A stretch of DNA of 18,950 nt from Candidatus Uhrbacteria bacterium (GCA_003518105.1 DOZH01000003.1:2670-21619), one strand, 5' to 3'. Positions 6,977 to 14,348 are shown, numbered from the stretch's first letter. Made by a program: numbers and translations. The notes: generated by a model not told the origin, from the sequence alone.

Positions 6977-8055
6977 AGTTTAGGAGCTAATAAAGTTAAA
7001 ACTTCGTGAGCAATTCGCTCGTCCGCGTTCAAGGCAAATAACCCACGAATATTCTTACTTAAATCAACATTTAGCTCAGGGCTATCCAGCAAGCGCAAAA
7101 TAGTCTGCTCTAAAATCTGTGGCGTTAAATGCCAAATAACTTGTGCTGCCTTGCGTTCTTCTAAAACTTTAGCATTAGCTTCTTGGAACGGTTCATGAAT
7201 TGGGATAATTATCGATGGTTTACCAAGTGCCGCCAACTCCGAAATTGTTCCAAGTCCAGCTCGCGCTACCACCAAGTCGGCCACCGCATAAGCGTCCGCC
7301 ATGCCCTCATTCAAAAACTCTAAAGCAACATAACCAGGTTTAGCTTGTTCAAGCACCGTCAGCATCTTACCTCGCCCTACCAAATGTAAAACATTCATGT
7401 ACGGCACCAAGTCCTGCCAAATAACCGCACAAGCCTCATTTATCGCCGCCGCCCCGGTGCCACCACCAACCACCAGCAGTGTTGGTAAGGCCACATTAAA
7501 ACCATAGCGCTGCAAGGCCACTTCGCGCTCGCCATGACGGATTGCCTGGCGCACCATGCTACCCACGACTATTGTTTTTCGCTTGGGAAAATGTTTAGCC
7601 GTTTCCTCGAATGTCACACTAATCTTCCGAGCAACTGGTGCCATTAATTTATTTGCCAGTCCAGGCAAAACATCCAGCTGATGTACCCACACTGGAATGC
7701 GTAAAAAGAACGCCGCCCAAGCCACTGGCACACCCACATAACCACCAGCCGCAAAGACAAAGTTAGGTTTCATTACATAAAGTAAACGCAATGCCCGCAA
7801 CCAACTGAACACAAACATGACTGGCAAAATTGGCCACAGCCACCAGCGATAACGATCAAGCTTAGGCGCTGCTAACTGCCAAAAAGGAATTCGTTGACTC
7901 TCTACAAGCAAGCGTTCAGGCCCGTTTGGCGTCCCAATAAACGACAACGAAACATTGGCGTTCCGCTTACGCAATTCCGCCGCAATCGCCAAAAGCGGCG
8001 TCACGCTACCGAGCGTCCCACCACCAGTTAACAAAAAATGTTGTTCGTTTAGCAT
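6973..8055 (-). CDS. murG: MurG-family N-acetylglucosaminyltransferase (lipid II synthase), divergent
   Basis: Peripheral membrane GT28 enzyme that converts lipid I to lipid II. Seen (360 aa from ATG 8055): N-terminal loop GGGTLGSVTP (11-20), FAAGGYVGVPVAWAA, HQLDVLPGLANK, second loop VVGGGTGAAAINE, and RAGLGTISELAALGKPSIIIP with the donor-binding Glu, then QEANAKVLEE. The first loop usually reads GGTGGHxxP, so the conserved His is Ser here. The ATG at 8055 is chosen because it places the Gly loop about ten residues in, as in the family, and follows an extended -10. A GTG at 8097 would add 14 residues. It follows ftsW closely. Confidence 0.88.
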   Translation of the reverse strand: MLNEQHFLLTGGGTLGSVTPLLAIAAELRKRNANVSLSFIGTPNGPERLLVESQRIPFWQLAAPKLDRYRWWLWPILPVMFVFSWLRALRLLYVMKPNFVFAAGGYVGVPVAWAAFFLRIPVWVHQLDVLPGLANKLMAPVARKISVTFEETAKHFPKRKTIVVGSMVRQAIRHGEREVALQRYGFNVALPTLLVVGGGTGAAAINEACAVIWQDLVPYMNVLHLVGRGKMLTVLEQAKPGYVALEFLNEGMADAYAVADLVVARAGLGTISELAALGKPSIIIPIHEPFQEANAKVLEERKAAQVIWHLTPQILEQTILRLLDSPELNVDLSKNIRGLFALNADERIAHEVLTLLAPKL

Positions 8056-8068
8056 ATTTACAACCTGT

Positions 8069-8077
8069 ATCTTACCA
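8069..8077 (-). promoter_or_regulatory. Possible internal promoter before murG
   Basis: TGgTAAGAT on the minus strand, 13 nt before the ATG at 8055. The -35 region is weak. It would give a short-leader murG transcript in addition to read-through from ftsW. Confidence 0.35.
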
Positions 8078-8110
8078 TAAAAATTTGCATGAGCCACTCA
8101 GGCCTTCGAC

Positions 8111-9217
8111 CTAATGCTTTGCATGACTCGACACATTAGCCACAATCCCCATTGCCGTTAAAGAAACGGCGAGCGCAGTACCACCGTAACTAACAAGTGG
8201 TAACGGCACCCCAGTAATTGGCAACAGGCCGACCATCGCGCCAATATTCACAACCGCCTGCACGCCAAACCAGGTCATGATACCAACTACCAAGTAACGA
8301 CCAAAGCCGTCTGGTGCTCGTTCCGCAATCTTGAACCCTCGCCACAAAAAAGCTAAGTTCAAAGTCAGAAAGGCCCAGGTAAAAAGCAAGCCCAGTTCCT
8401 CACCAATAACAGCAAAAATAGAGTCACCAGCCACTTCTGGCAAATACTGAAATTTCTGTAATGAATGCCCGTAACCACGACCAAACAAACCGCCAGATCC
8501 AATAGCCAACAACGCCTGGTTAATGTGATAGCCCACGCCCTGTGGATCAAGTTCTGGATGTAAAAAAGTTATAAAACGAGCGGCTCTGTACGGCGTCAAC
8601 TTAATCAACAAAGCCAAGCCAGCCGCACCCGCCACCCCAACCCCAGCTAAATATTTAAGCGGCGCTCCAGCCGAGAAGTAAGTCGCCAAAGCCATCAGCA
8701 CGATAATTGCCATGCTACCTGTATCCGGCTGTTGAATCAGGAAGAAGGCCACAACTCCCAGCACGCACAAGAACGGCAATACCCCCTGCGAAAAATCCTT
8801 CAGTTCATGCTGACTCCGTTTTTCCAGCCAACCAGCCAAATAAAACATGAATGTCAGCTTCACAATTTCTGACGGCTGCATGGAAAATGAACCGATCATT
8901 ATCCAACTGCGTGAACCACCAAACTCTTGACCAATCCCTGGAATAAACACTAATAACAGCAAAGCGATAGACACAAACAACATCGCCCCAGCATAGCGTC
9001 GATAAATTGTATAAGGCAGCTTGTACGCAATCGCAAACCCAACCAGGCCAGGCAATAAGCCAAAAATCACCTGGTGAATCAAATAATAGTAACCGTTGCC
9101 AAATTTACTTAAGCCAAGCGGAAAGGAGGCGGACGTCAACATAACTAAACCAAACAGCACCATGCCACCGAGTAGCAGCAGAAACCCGCGATCAACTGCC
9201 CCCTCGCCGCGCTCCAT
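8111..9217 (-). CDS. ftsW: SEDS-family peptidoglycan polymerase FtsW
   Basis: A 368-residue polytopic membrane protein that polymerises lipid II. Landmarks: IGQEFGGSRSWI (95-106), MQPSEIVKL (113-121), the catalytic-loop segment YLPEVAGDSIFAVIGEE with Asp265 at the position of the essential SEDS aspartate, and GLLPITGVPLPLVSYGGTA near the C-terminus. About ten membrane segments are visible and the length is normal. FtsW rather than RodA is chosen from position between mraY and murG. The start lies 9 nt downstream of the mraY stop. Confidence 0.92.
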   Translation of the reverse strand: MERGEGAVDRGFLLLLGGMVLFGLVMLTSASFPLGLSKFGNGYYYLIHQVIFGLLPGLVGFAIAYKLPYTIYRRYAGAMLFVSIALLLLVFIPGIGQEFGGSRSWIMIGSFSMQPSEIVKLTFMFYLAGWLEKRSQHELKDFSQGVLPFLCVLGVVAFFLIQQPDTGSMAIIVLMALATYFSAGAPLKYLAGVGVAGAAGLALLIKLTPYRAARFITFLHPELDPQGVGYHINQALLAIGSGGLFGRGYGHSLQKFQYLPEVAGDSIFAVIGEELGLLFTWAFLTLNLAFLWRGFKIAERAPDGFGRYLVVGIMTWFGVQAVVNIGAMVGLLPITGVPLPLVSYGGTALAVSLTAMGIVANVSSHAKH

Positions 9218-9226
9218 AAGTCATTA

Positions 9227-10282
9227 TTACCCGAGCAATGAAGAATCCAGTAACGCCACAATCAAACCTATGGCCGCACCCATCCAAGACAGCAACCAAA
9301 AACGCATAACCACTTTCGGCTCTGGCCAACCCTTAGCCTCAAAGTGATGATGAATTGGGGCAATCAAGAAGACTTTTTTATGGAACAGTTTCTTGGAAAC
9401 TAATTGAATCGCTGTTGTCACCGCCTCCACTACAAAGACAATGCCAATAATTGGCAACAACAACGCCGAATCCGTCAGCATCGCCACCACGCCTAGCGTC
9501 ACCCCAAGCGACATCGCCCCAGTGTCACCCATAATAAACCTAGCTGGCCAAATGTTAAACCACAGGAAGGCAAACAGCGCGCCCATAATCACCGCACAAA
9601 AAGCCGCCAAGTCCACCTGGCCCTGCAACAAGGCAATCACGGCATAAGCGCCAAAGGCGGAAGCTAACGTCCCACCAGCCAAACCATCCAAGCCGTCAGT
9701 CTGGTTCACTGAGAACGACGTAGCTACAATCACCGCAATGAACAAGGGGATGTACCACCAGCCAATCGTCACACTACCAACCAACGGGATATGCAGCGAA
9801 TCCCAACCCAATTTGACGTAGAACCACCACGCGCCAACGGCAGCGATTATCGTGTACAAAACTAAGCGATGGCGAATATGAATACCGCCACCATGCTCAC
9901 CAATCCCACGAACATTCAAGTAATCATCAACCAAACCTAGCAAACCTGCAGCGACCAACGCGAATAACGGCAACCAAGTCTGCTCTCGTGAGAGGAAGTT
10001 AAGCTGCCCAATAAACGAGTCTGGTGCCAAACTCGCAATAACGAAGAAAATCAAGGCCAAAATTAGCGGCGTCACCCACATCAACAGGCCACCCATGGTT
10101 GGCACTCCAGCCTTTTTCGCATGGAGTTTAGCAAACATTGGAGCCGTCACTGCACTCCGAATAGATTTCCCTAAACGGAAACGATATAAGAAGTGAGTTA
10201 AAAGTGGCGTCCAAGCCAAAGCCAGTACAAACGCTAATGTCGCCAAGACTAAAATTTTAGATAACGCAAAAGCATCAAGCAT
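9227..10282 (-). CDS. mraY: Phospho-N-acetylmuramoyl-pentapeptide transferase
   Basis: Integral membrane enzyme forming lipid I from UDP-MurNAc-pentapeptide and undecaprenyl phosphate. In 351 aa: VPTMGG (60-65), the acidic pair LVDDYLN (Asp119-Asp120), NQTDGLDGLAGG (193-204, normally NLTDGLDG), FNIWPARFIMGDTGAMSLG (242-260, Asp253), and the HHHFE triple-His motif (311-315). All known catalytic residues are present. About ten membrane helices. The ATG overlaps the end of the upstream membrane-protein gene by 8 nt. Confidence 0.95.
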   Translation of the reverse strand: MLDAFALSKILVLATLAFVLALAWTPLLTHFLYRFRLGKSIRSAVTAPMFAKLHAKKAGVPTMGGLLMWVTPLILALIFFVIASLAPDSFIGQLNFLSREQTWLPLFALVAAGLLGLVDDYLNVRGIGEHGGGIHIRHRLVLYTIIAAVGAWWFYVKLGWDSLHIPLVGSVTIGWWYIPLFIAVIVATSFSVNQTDGLDGLAGGTLASAFGAYAVIALLQGQVDLAAFCAVIMGALFAFLWFNIWPARFIMGDTGAMSLGVTLGVVAMLTDSALLLPIIGIVFVVEAVTTAIQLVSKKLFHKKVFLIAPIHHHFEAKGWPEPKVVMRFWLLSWMGAAIGLIVALLDSSLLG

Positions 10283-10652
10283 AGTAAGTGACGTTCAAAT
10301 GAACAAGGAAGATTAAATGTACCAGAATCAAAACGTCTACCACCACTGCGGTGACAATCGCCGCGTAAGCAATAACCTTTTCACGCTTCCAGATTATCGA
10401 CGCATAACCAGCATTAAGCAAAGTCAAAATTACGCCAATTCCGGAAGGAATAAAAAGTTCCCACCACTTACCAACCTTATCCACACCGATGTGAATATTG
10501 TAATGTAGCGGCACCACGCGCCAGCTCTCCACCGCTGGAAACAAAGCAAACCAGACGAGTAAGACACCAGCCAGCAGCAACAAACCACAGGCTAGCAAGG
10601 CTAGGCGAAAAAATTTCTGCTTATACACTACACGCCAGCCGCTAAGAGACAT
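10275..10652 (-). CDS. Small three-helix membrane protein, possibly DUF1648-like
   Basis: 125 aa with hydrophobic segments at about 16-38, 65-90 and 95-120. Between the first two is VVPLHYNIHIGVDKVGKWWE, resembling the 'P-x-H-x-N-x-x-G-x-D' loop of DUF1648-type proteins (P48, H50, N52, G56, D58). I have no functional assignment. It overlaps the NifU-like gene by 11 nt and mraY by 8 nt, so it is firmly part of the peptidoglycan operon and may be translationally coupled to both. The DUF1648 resemblance is a weak inference. Confidence 0.7.
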   Translation of the reverse strand: MSLSGWRVVYKQKFFRLALLACGLLLLAGVLLVWFALFPAVESWRVVPLHYNIHIGVDKVGKWWELFIPSGIGVILTLLNAGYASIIWKREKVIAYAAIVTAVVVDVLILVHLIFLVHLNVTYYA

Positions 10653-10878
10653 AAGGGACTAGAATAACCTTTAAGACTTGCGGAATTTTCTCTTTTACGG
10701 CCGCCGCCACAGCGTGTTCCAAGGTAAACGCTGCTAACGGACAAGTTCGACAAGCACCGGCAAAACTAACCTCCAATATGCCAGTTTCCTGATTAAACCC
10801 AACGAATTCCACACCTCCTCCGTGTCCGGCCAAGCGCTGGCTAACCTCAGCTAAAACTGACAAAATCAAGGCTTCCAT
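10642..10878 (-). CDS. NifU C-terminal-domain-like Fe-S scaffold protein
   Basis: A 78-residue single-domain protein: helical start, GHGGGVEFVGF, then GACRTCPLAAFTLEHAV with the Cys43-x-x-Cys46 pair typical of the NifU C-terminal domain/NfuA, which holds a transient Fe-S cluster for delivery to apo-proteins. The length is that of the isolated domain. It is the first gene of the operon leading to mraY, ftsW and murG, an unusual partnership. A -10 (TATACT) ends 7 nt before the ATG, so the mRNA is probably leaderless. Confidence 0.85.
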   Translation of the reverse strand: MEALILSVLAEVSQRLAGHGGGVEFVGFNQETGILEVSFAGACRTCPLAAFTLEHAVAAAVKEKIPQVLKVILVPYVS

Positions 10879-10885
10879 GTGGGCC

Positions 10886-10891
10886 AGTATA
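10886..10891 (-). promoter_or_regulatory. -10 box of the NifU-like/mraY operon (leaderless)
   Basis: TATACT on the minus strand lies 7 nt before the ATG (10878), placing the transcription start at or next to the start codon. No convincing -35 was found. Confidence 0.55.
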
Positions 10892-10921
10892 CCTCAATGT
10901 TACCCCCCTCGCCAGCCTGCC

Positions 10922-10950
10922 TTGACTCTAGACCCTATTTTAGCTATAGT
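10922..10950 (+). promoter_or_regulatory. rpmA promoter
   Basis: TTGACT (10922-10927), exact 17-bp spacer, TATAGT (10945-10950). The predicted leader is about 50 nt and contains a small hairpin ACCTT-CCTC-AAGGT (10981-10994) just before the gene. Confidence 0.7.
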
Positions 10951-11005
10951 AGCGCCGAAATACATCTCTCAATTATCAGCACCTTCCTCAAGGTTCTAGC
11001 ATTAT

Positions 11006-11278
11006 ATGGCTCATAAAAAGGCTCAAGGCTCTACAACAAACGGTCGAGATTCCCGCGCTCAACGCTTAGGCGTTAAGCGCAGCGACGGCACCAAAGTGCT
11101 CTCCGGCGAAATCTTGGTCCGTCAGCGCGGTACCGCTATCCACCCAGGACTCAACGTCCGTCGCGGTAAGGACGACACCTTGTACGCTATCACTTCCGGC
11201 GTCGTTGGCTTCATGAAAAAGAAGATGCCTAACTTCACTGGAGCATTGCAGCGCCGCACCTTCGTCAGCGTGAAGTAA
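11006..11278 (+). CDS. rpmA: 50S ribosomal protein L27
   Basis: 90 aa that follow the family almost throughout: MAHKKAQGSTTNGRDSRAQR at the N-terminus (the part reaching the peptidyl-transferase centre), LGVKRSDGTKV, EILVRQRGTAIHPGLNV, and GKDDTLYAITSGVV. It starts directly with MAHKKA, without the cleavable extension of Firmicutes. It is not accompanied by rplU, with which it usually pairs. A strong promoter lies upstream and hairpins lie downstream. Confidence 0.97.
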   Translation: MAHKKAQGSTTNGRDSRAQRLGVKRSDGTKVLSGEILVRQRGTAIHPGLNVRRGKDDTLYAITSGVVGFMKKKMPNFTGALQRRTFVSVK

Positions 11279-11281
11279 ACC

Positions 11282-11301
11282 CTCCCCCAGTTATGGGGGA
11301 G
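11282..11301 (+). repeat. Palindromic hairpin after rpmA, related to the repeats inside the 13232 gene
   Basis: CTCCCCCA-GTTA-TGGGGGAG, a perfect 8-bp stem four nt after the rpmA stop. It is followed by A residues, not T, so it is not a good terminator for rpmA alone. The same hairpin (loop GCTA) occurs at 13028-13047, and its 5' half at 12780-12795. Confidence 0.6.
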
Positions 11302-11324
11302 TTAAAAAAAACCTTTACCCTACA

Positions 11325-11356
11325 CAAAAACGAGCCACTTGGCTCGCTTTTGTTTT
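11325..11356. terminator. Bidirectional terminator between rpmA and the cyclophilin gene
   Basis: CGAGCC (11331-11336) and GGCTCG (11341-11346) with loop ACTT, extended by AAAA/TTTT and C/G after one mismatch. T-runs follow on the plus strand and, via the A-run, on the minus strand. The flanking genes converge. Confidence 0.8.
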
Positions 11357-11368
11357 GATCAGCTACTC

Positions 11369-12031
11369 TTATTTAGCGTCCTCAACAATTACACTCGTCA
11401 TCTTGTCACCCACAGCAATCTTGTCCACCACGTCCATGCCCTGCGTCACTTCGCCAAAAATGGTGTAAAGATGCGGCAAAGCCACGTCGTCCAACATCAC
11501 AAAAAACTGACTACCGTTCGTATTTGGCCCGGCGTTAGCCATAGCCACAGTGCCACGCTTGTAAGTCTTGTCGTCCTTCAATTCGTCGGCAAAGCTGTAA
11601 CCAGGACCGCCACGACCAGTGCCCGTTGGGTCACCACCCTGAATGACAAAACCTTCTTCGCGACGGTGGAAGATCACGCCATCGTAAAACTTCTGCGAGA
11701 TCAAGTAAACAAAGTTAGAAACTGTGTTCGGCGCTGTCTCGGGGTAAAGCTTAATTACAATGTCACCCTTAGCTGTGCTGATCGTAACCTCTTTGCCGTT
11801 AATCTGTTCGGCGGACAAGACGCCGGGGAATTTCAGTGCTGTATCCATAACTGGTGTTGGTGAAGATTGAGTAGAGTCTGTTGGTGTGGTCGTATCAGCT
11901 ACTGGAGCTGTAGCGGCTGCGGCGTCCTGCGTTCCAGGCACAGTTGTAGCCACCGGCTTCGTTGCGGAGCAGCCAGCACCGAGCATAGAAAGTGTCGCTA
12001 AAGTCGCAAGAACCTTCGTCGATTTCTTCAT
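11369..12031 (-). CDS. Lipoprotein cyclophilin-type peptidyl-prolyl isomerase
   Basis: 220 aa. N-terminal MKKSTKV, hydrophobic core, and lipobox LGAGC (Cys21) indicate a lipid-anchored exported protein. A Thr/Pro/Ala-rich linker follows (about 22-70), then the cyclophilin domain: GDIVIKLYPETAPNTVSNFV, FHRREEGFVIQGGDPTGTG, GTVAMANAGPNTNGSQFFV, LPHLYTIFGEVTQGMDVV. The active-site segments (FHR, QGGDPTGTG, NGSQFF, FG) are kept. It presumably assists folding of exported proteins at the outer face of the membrane. It is convergent with rpmA and probably has its own start after the terminator of the 88-aa gene. Confidence 0.93.
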   Translation of the reverse strand: MKKSTKVLATLATLSMLGAGCSATKPVATTVPGTQDAAAATAPVADTTTPTDSTQSSPTPVMDTALKFPGVLSAEQINGKEVTISTAKGDIVIKLYPETAPNTVSNFVYLISQKFYDGVIFHRREEGFVIQGGDPTGTGRGGPGYSFADELKDDKTYKRGTVAMANAGPNTNGSQFFVMLDDVALPHLYTIFGEVTQGMDVVDKIAVGDKMTSVIVEDAK

Positions 12032-12034
12032 AGA

Positions 12035-12064
12035 AATAATAAAGGGGACTAAATCTCAGCCCCC
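12035..12064 (-). terminator. Terminator of the 88-aa membrane-protein gene
   Basis: On the minus strand GGGGCT-GAGATTT-AGTCCCC forms a stem with one bulged T, followed by TTTATTATTT. It lies between the 88-aa gene and the cyclophilin ATG, so the former is probably monocistronic. Confidence 0.6.
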
Positions 12065-12077
12065 TATTCTTACTAAA

Positions 12078-12344
12078 TTATTCACTAACTGGCAAGTTGG
12101 CCGACACTTGACTTTGCAACTGCTTGATCTCCTCATTCTTAGTCTGCAAAGCAAAAACTGAAGTAAAAAGTACCGCCGACAACGAGAACACCAAGACCAA
12201 CATCAAAGCCGTCAATTCGATACTGCCAACTGGCAAGGAGTTGCAAGCATCACAACCACTCTTACTGAAAGTATTCTGCATGGCGACTGATGCTACGGAC
12301 TTCTTAGCACGACTCACGGGTGCTCTCTTTTTTGCGATGGCCAT
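12078..12344 (-). CDS. 88-aa single-span membrane protein, strongly expressed, unknown
   Basis: Lys/Arg/Ala-rich N-terminus (residues 1-20), a CDAC pair (Cys31, Cys34), one membrane helix (about 45-67), and a short polar, possibly coiled-coil end (QTKNEEIKQLQSQVSA). No family was recognised. It has the best canonical expression signals in the window: TATAAT (12367-12372), AAGGAGG (12351-12357) spaced 6 nt from the ATG, and a terminator after the stop. Most other genes here lack a Shine-Dalgarno sequence. The basic N-terminus should face the cytoplasm and the tail outside, by the positive-inside rule. An abundant envelope protein is an inference from these signals. Confidence 0.75.
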   Translation of the reverse strand: MAIAKKRAPVSRAKKSVASVAMQNTFSKSGCDACNSLPVGSIELTALMLVLVFSLSAVLFTSVFALQTKNEEIKQLQSQVSANLPVSE

Positions 12345-12350
12345 ATTTTT

Positions 12351-12372
12351 CCTCCTTAAAATTTTGATTATA
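12351..12372 (-). promoter_or_regulatory. -10 box and strong Shine-Dalgarno of the 88-aa gene
   Basis: TATAAT (12372-12367) followed by an A/T-rich stretch and AAGGAGG (12357-12351), 6 nt before the ATG. This is the only full-length SD among the protein genes of this window. Confidence 0.75.
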
Positions 12373-12389
12373 TTTTTACTTTCCGAACT

Positions 12390-13232
12390 CTACGATGTCG
12401 GCAGTATACCATGACTTGAGGATGATATGAATGGAGCATCCACAGGGCAACCATCACCCATCAGCCAACGTGTAAAAAACGTCAGCGTCACCTTAGTCTG
12501 CACATCATCCACCAGCAGTATCACCTCGCGCGTCACCGTAGACTTTTGCTCACTCTCTCCTGGCCGCACCGCTCCACCACAACCCCCTTGCTGCCCAGCA
12601 CTCGGCAACTTAATTATCGACTCCCCCTCCCGTGCGTAGCCCACAGTCGTCACAAAACCTACCGCCCCCTCCGGCTTAGTCGTCAAAATATCTCTATACA
12701 CCTCCACAAACTCCGGCACCGTCACAGTCTCCTTCTGACCAAGTGAAAACACGCCCAAGGTCGACGTCGTAATTGATAGCTCTCCCCCAGCTATGGCGTC
12801 AGTGCCGTTGCCCCTAGCCAGCTGGGAGTTGGAGGGGGCTTTAAGCGCCACCACCGTTTCCACCATCTCCCACATCAACGATTCTTCATTAAACCTAAAC
12901 ACGCCCACCTCACCAGCTGGCACCGCCAAATTTCCCAACTGCCACGTCAGCACCACCGGCTTCGGTAACAAGGTCGACGCAGGCTCGATGCGATAGCTCT
13001 GTCCGAACAGTACGTTGCCAGTAAGCTCTCCCCCAGCTATGGGGGAGTTGGAGGGGGCCGTTAACGCACTAACACTAAACGGCGCACTCACTCTCGCCAA
13101 CCCCGTCACCGTCACCTCACCGTCACTACTTTGCACCATCTTCTCCTCCGGATTCGCCGTAAACATAAACCACGCGCTCCCCATAGCAAGGAACACAAAC
13201 ACCGTCGTCCACATGATTGACTTCTTGATCAT
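12390..13232 (-). CDS. Exported/anchored beta-rich protein of unknown function with two in-frame palindromic repeats
   Basis: 280 aa with an N-terminal signal anchor (residues 5-25). The body looks like an extracellular beta domain: GQSYRIEPASTLLPKPVVLTW, then GVFRFNEESLMWEMVET and STLGVFSLGQ, a pattern of secreted bacterial surface domains (ZU5-like at best, low confidence). The C-terminal half contains GQQGGCGGA and a second Cys near GDGCPVD. Two segments, residues 59-70 (APSNS-PIAGGEL) and 132-152 (APSNS-...-IAGGEL), are encoded by copies of a palindromic repeat and share the same reading frame. A TGcTATACT box ends 6 nt before the ATG (leaderless). Confidence 0.7.
   Translation of the reverse strand: MIKKSIMWTTVFVFLAMGSAWFMFTANPEEKMVQSSDGEVTVTGLARVSAPFSVSALTAPSNSPIAGGELTGNVLFGQSYRIEPASTLLPKPVVLTWQLGNLAVPAGEVGVFRFNEESLMWEMVETVVALKAPSNSQLARGNGTDAIAGGELSITTSTLGVFSLGQKETVTVPEFVEVYRDILTTKPEGAVGFVTTVGYAREGESIIKLPSAGQQGGCGGAVRPGESEQKSTVTREVILLVDDVQTKVTLTFFTRWLMGDGCPVDAPFISSSSHGILPTS
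12778..12838. repeat. Palindromic repeat copy 2, inserted in the coding frame (long form)
   Basis: Identical to copy 1 (13024-13057) at both ends, with a 27-nt (9-codon) internal segment absent from copy 1. Arms around AGCTATGGC / GCCAGCT allow an imperfect hairpin. It encodes residues 132-152 of the exported protein. Confidence 0.75.
13024..13057. repeat. Palindromic repeat copy 1, inserted in the coding frame (short form)
   Basis: Contains the perfect hairpin CTCCCCCA-GCTA-TGGGGGAG (13028-13047), then TTGGAGGGGG. The hairpin is the same as at 11282-11301 apart from one loop base. It encodes APSNSPIAGGEL in the exported protein. Confidence 0.8.
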
Positions 13233-13238
13233 GTGTTA

Positions 13239-13247
13239 AGTATAGCA
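13239..13247 (-). promoter_or_regulatory. Extended -10 of the exported-protein gene (leaderless)
   Basis: TGcTATACT on the minus strand ends 6 nt before the ATG at 13232, so transcription should start at or very near the start codon. Confidence 0.6.
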
Positions 13248-13265
13248 GAAAACTTTATCGACAGC

Positions 13266-14303
13266 CTACTCGAGCGCATCTTCCCACGGTACGCCAGGCC
13301 TCCCAAATTGCCCAAACACACTCGTCGCTTCATACCACGGCTGCCGCAACTTCAAACGCTCAACAATCGCTTCGGGCCTAAAGTCAAAACGCTTTTTTAC
13401 AATGTCCGTCAAATCCGTACCGTCACCCCCGCGCACGGAGAGTAAGGTCGGTTCTTTCATACCGGCCGTATAAACGATGGTAACGAGAACATTATTCGCC
13501 GTCCCTTCGCTCACCAACTGCTTAGCCACGGCCCGCGCCATATAACTCCCAGCCCGAGCTGGCTTCAGTGGATCCTTACCAGCCGTACTCGCCCCACCAT
13601 GCGGCAACAAACCACCATAACTATCAGCCAACACCTTGCGTCCACTCACACCCACGCCAGCCGCAAAGCCACCATTCGTAAACTTACCACTAGGATTGAC
13701 GAGTATCTTCATACCCTCGCCCGTCCCACAAATCGGCACAATCACCTCATCATACAATAGCGACTGCACCTGGGCCTGCTCCATCACGTCGTCATGTTCA
13801 ATAATCAAAGTCACGCCGACGATTTCTTCGCCATCCATCGCCACCTGCACTTTACCATCCGGCTTCAACCAACTAAACAGCGGATCAGTCCGCCGCAAAT
13901 CATCCACGCGCTTAGCCAACGCATTGGCAAACACCACCGGTCGCGGCATAAACTCCCGTGTCTCTTTAGTCGCATAACCATGCACCACGGTCGTGCCCTG
14001 TGCGCCACCTTGCACAATCGTGCGAGCCACATCCTCCGTCGGTCGTTCGGTATTCACAAACGGCTCCAAGCCATCCGTATAACCAATTTTCGCATAAACA
14101 CGACGTGCCAAATCAGACGCATCAAAGTCCGCCCGACTATCTACCACACCACCAATCATAACCATGCCGTGGCTACCCAAGGCCTGCAAATCCAAGCGAC
14201 TAAGTGGATCACGGCGCAAATATTCATCCACAATCGCCTCCACAATTTGGTCGCACATTTTATCGGGGTGACCCGGGAACGGCGCTTCAACAACCTTCAA
14301 CAT
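13266..14303 (-). CDS. metK: S-adenosylmethionine synthetase (short, divergent)
   Basis: Makes SAM from ATP and methionine in the cytoplasm. From ATG 14303 the protein is 345 aa, shorter than the usual 380-400. Visible: PGHPDKMCDQIVEAIVD (ATP/Met loop), KPDGKVQV, NPSGKFTNGG, GGASTAGKDPLKPARAGSYM (phosphate-binding loop, usually GGAFSGKDPTKVDRS). The segment normally reading GAGDQG reads QGGAQGT, so the Asp is Ala. A TTG at 14348 would extend the frame by 15 codons, but its TTGACA is better read as a -35 box. Convergent with nothing and divergent from lexA. Confidence 0.9.
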   Translation of the reverse strand: MLKVVEAPFPGHPDKMCDQIVEAIVDEYLRRDPLSRLDLQALGSHGMVMIGGVVDSRADFDASDLARRVYAKIGYTDGLEPFVNTERPTEDVARTIVQGGAQGTTVVHGYATKETREFMPRPVVFANALAKRVDDLRRTDPLFSWLKPDGKVQVAMDGEEIVGVTLIIEHDDVMEQAQVQSLLYDEVIVPICGTGEGMKILVNPSGKFTNGGFAAGVGVSGRKVLADSYGGLLPHGGASTAGKDPLKPARAGSYMARAVAKQLVSEGTANNVLVTIVYTAGMKEPTLLSVRGGDGTDLTDIVKKRFDFRPEAIVERLKLRQPWYEATSVFGQFGRPGVPWEDALE

Positions 14304-14314
14304 ACCCCCTGAGT

Positions 14315-14348
14315 TTAAGTCATTCTGACGACTTAAGCAACGTGTCAA
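14315..14348 (-). promoter_or_regulatory. metK promoter region with an inverted repeat
   Basis: Consensus -35 TTGACA (14348-14343). The -10 is unclear (CAGAAT or AGAATG). Downstream a 7-bp inverted repeat TTAAGTC (14315-14321) / GACTTAA (14330-14336) with an 8-bp centre covers the presumed -10/start area and could be an operator or a leader hairpin. Confidence 0.45.

Noticed and set aside
8056..8097. GTG start adding 14 residues to murG
   Set aside because: The family Gly-rich loop is normally about ten residues from the N-terminus, which the ATG at 8055 gives; an extended -10 lies inside the extension.
14304..14348. TTG start of metK
   Set aside because: The TTGACA is a consensus -35 box, and the residues it adds have no counterpart in MetK proteins.
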